From the NCBI GenBank assembly GCA_020698575.1, contig CM036247.1, forward strand, positions 26,822,431 through 26,886,430: a DNA stretch of 64,000 bases. The letters are read 5' to 3'. The first letter of the stretch is position 1. Each line of letters begins with the position of its first letter. This document shows, in pieces, positions 62,853 to 64,000 of this stretch. The stretch comes from Bostrychus sinensis. Lineage: Eukaryota > Chordata > Actinopteri > Gobiiformes > Eleotridae. The notes below the pieces were generated by a model that did no database searches, was not told where the DNA came from, and saw nothing but the letters and a program-made list of their open reading frames with translations. Both the position numbers and the translations under genes were made by a program.

Positions 62853-64000
62853 TAGGGCCGGGAATCAATTAAAAAAATGAACTAATTAATTGCAAATCTG
62901 AAAAAAATTAATTGCGATTAATCATATTATGAATTCACGTACAAACACAAAATTGTAAATTTAGAACATTTATTTTGAATTAACCTTCACATACTGTAAA
63001 CTTGTCTCTTTGAGACCTGTAACTCAGACAAAGTTTGCCTAAATAAGGTAAAACCAACAAATACACAAAACTTACCTAACAAAGCATGTGTAATCTCTTT
63101 TAGAACTTTAACAAAAATAAGTTTAATTCTTCAATTAATAACAATTGCTGTGGTTCACAACTGTGTAAATACTATGAACTGTGTTACTCCAGTGGTAATT
63201 GAAGTCATCCTTGCATTGACTGCACATAACTTTTGTTTTGTCTATATTGCTGTCTGGTGACGATTTGAAGCAGAATTGTCCATTTAGCAAAGTGTCTTTT
63301 TGGTCACTCATGTTGCTTTAGCTCGTTCACTTGTTGCATTAGGCTCGTTCCAGATGAACTGCGCCTCGCCTGGATTGTGAACGAGAGTGCGCGGCTGCAA
63401 TGAGAGGAGGGGAAATACGCCTGTGCTGAAGTCGGACAGTTTGTGGCTCAGATCATGCCCCATCACGCCCCAAATCCACTTCTCACATGTGTTGGTTTAT
63501 CCAGGTCAAAACTGTAACTTTAGTCTGTATTTAAACAAAAAATGAGGCGGGGGAAGAAGGAGAGGAGGGCAGTGAAGTGTCGTGCGTTATGTTTCTGATC
63601 AGCACTAAACTCAGATCCAATCACCTGTCCGTTCACCGCTGACAAGTGTGCGTTTTCCCATCATGCACTGAGCCGTGCAGCCTCCACAGTTGCTCCTGAT
63701 GAACTGCGGCGGCTCAGGCGCTGGTCTCGTTTGGATCTCACGGTGACCGTCGCACTTGTGACATCAGAGCAAGTCGGGAACAAGTCGGACACAAATCTAA
63801 CCTGAGCACTGCGCACAGACCAACACTGATTGAAACTGTGCAAGTCTGGCTCATCTTGACGTCTTCTACGCTCGCGCTGGAAGACCCGTGGCATGTTGCT
63901 GTCAGTGTCGTCGTAATTTTTTTGTTGTGATCAAATTAATCGATGCGTCCATTGAAATTAATGCGATTAAATCAATAAATTAAGGCACTGTGTTAACGCC
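62853..64000 (+). mobile_element. Probable hAT-like interspersed element running off the right edge
   Basis: Starts near AGGGCCGGGAATCAATTA with repeated AATTAATTGC/GCGATTAATC words, which recur inverted at about 63925-63985 (TTAATCGATGCG, AATGCGATTAAATC). The middle, 63330-63900, is GC-rich and holds no convincing gene. The right terminus lies beyond the window. Confidence 0.45.

Larger units (their letters stand above)
49169..64000 (-). other. foxo6: Partial large intron of the FOXO gene
   Basis: FOXO genes usually have two main coding exons separated by a long intron. I saw no minus-strand open frame between 49.2 kb and the right edge that resembles the FOXO N-terminus or the first half of the forkhead domain. 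Exon 1 therefore probably lies beyond 64000. The interval holds a SINE (55738), a CTATGTTCCC-type repeat (58655), a degenerate element (59649), a probable hAT-like element at the right edge, and several TAAT-rich or GC-rich stretches that could be intronic enhancers. The rest is unremarkable single-copy-looking DNA. Confidence 0.7.

Noticed and set aside
63661..63894. Arg/Ser-rich minus-strand frame as possible FOXO exon 1
   Set aside because: Lacks the FOXO N-terminal AKT site and the first half of the forkhead domain, and sits inside a repetitive element.

Overview
The window looks like a stretch of teleost fish nuclear genome. It has one recognisable spliced vertebrate gene, very low coding density, and many dispersed repeats of fish type: tRNA-derived SINEs, LINE 3' tails, hAT and Tc1 DNA transposons, TTAA-target elements and a Penelope-like fragment. 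There are also many poly(T), (CA)n, (AT)n and (ATT)n tracts. Nothing suggests bacterial, plasmid or phage DNA. A percomorph is likely, but the species cannot be named from this sequence.

The only convincing host gene is a FOXO transcription factor on the minus strand. Its second coding exon runs 49165 to 47507 and encodes 552 residues. It begins inside the forkhead domain at the intron position shared by FOXO genes and ends in a conserved C-terminal acidic activation segment and an SWVPG terminus. Sequence features favour foxo6, with some FOXO3-like segments retained. The first exon (N-terminus and first half of the forkhead domain) was not found, so 49166 to the right edge is read as at least 14.8 kb of intron. 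A candidate 3' UTR lies at 46765-47506.

The left 46 kb is intergenic and consists of layered mobile-element remnants. Several have boundaries readable from target-site duplications (TSDs). These are two copies of a hAT element filled with an 11-bp minisatellite (2411-3327 and 33546-34193), a hAT element carrying a long (AT)n tract (25602-26156) inserted into an older TTAA-type element, a 209-bp hAT element (39959-40167), a dead Tc1 element (40467-42015), and a Penelope-like GIY-YIG fragment (8714-9376) inserted into a LINE 3' tail with a 10-bp duplication. At least three SINE families are present.

Among the repeats are non-repetitive stretches rich in TAAT-type motifs or GC, around 3955-4110, 27840-28030, 31190-31470, 31965-32120, 32930-33130, 34420-34780, 46430-46620, 52240-52420, 53530-53680 and 60220-60500. 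They resemble conserved noncoding enhancers. Conservation could not be tested here, so these calls are tentative. I found no new multi-gene system. The oddest structures are a perfect 23-bp hairpin at 32871-32946, the minisatellite-bearing hAT family and the ribozyme-like hairpin in the Penelope tail.
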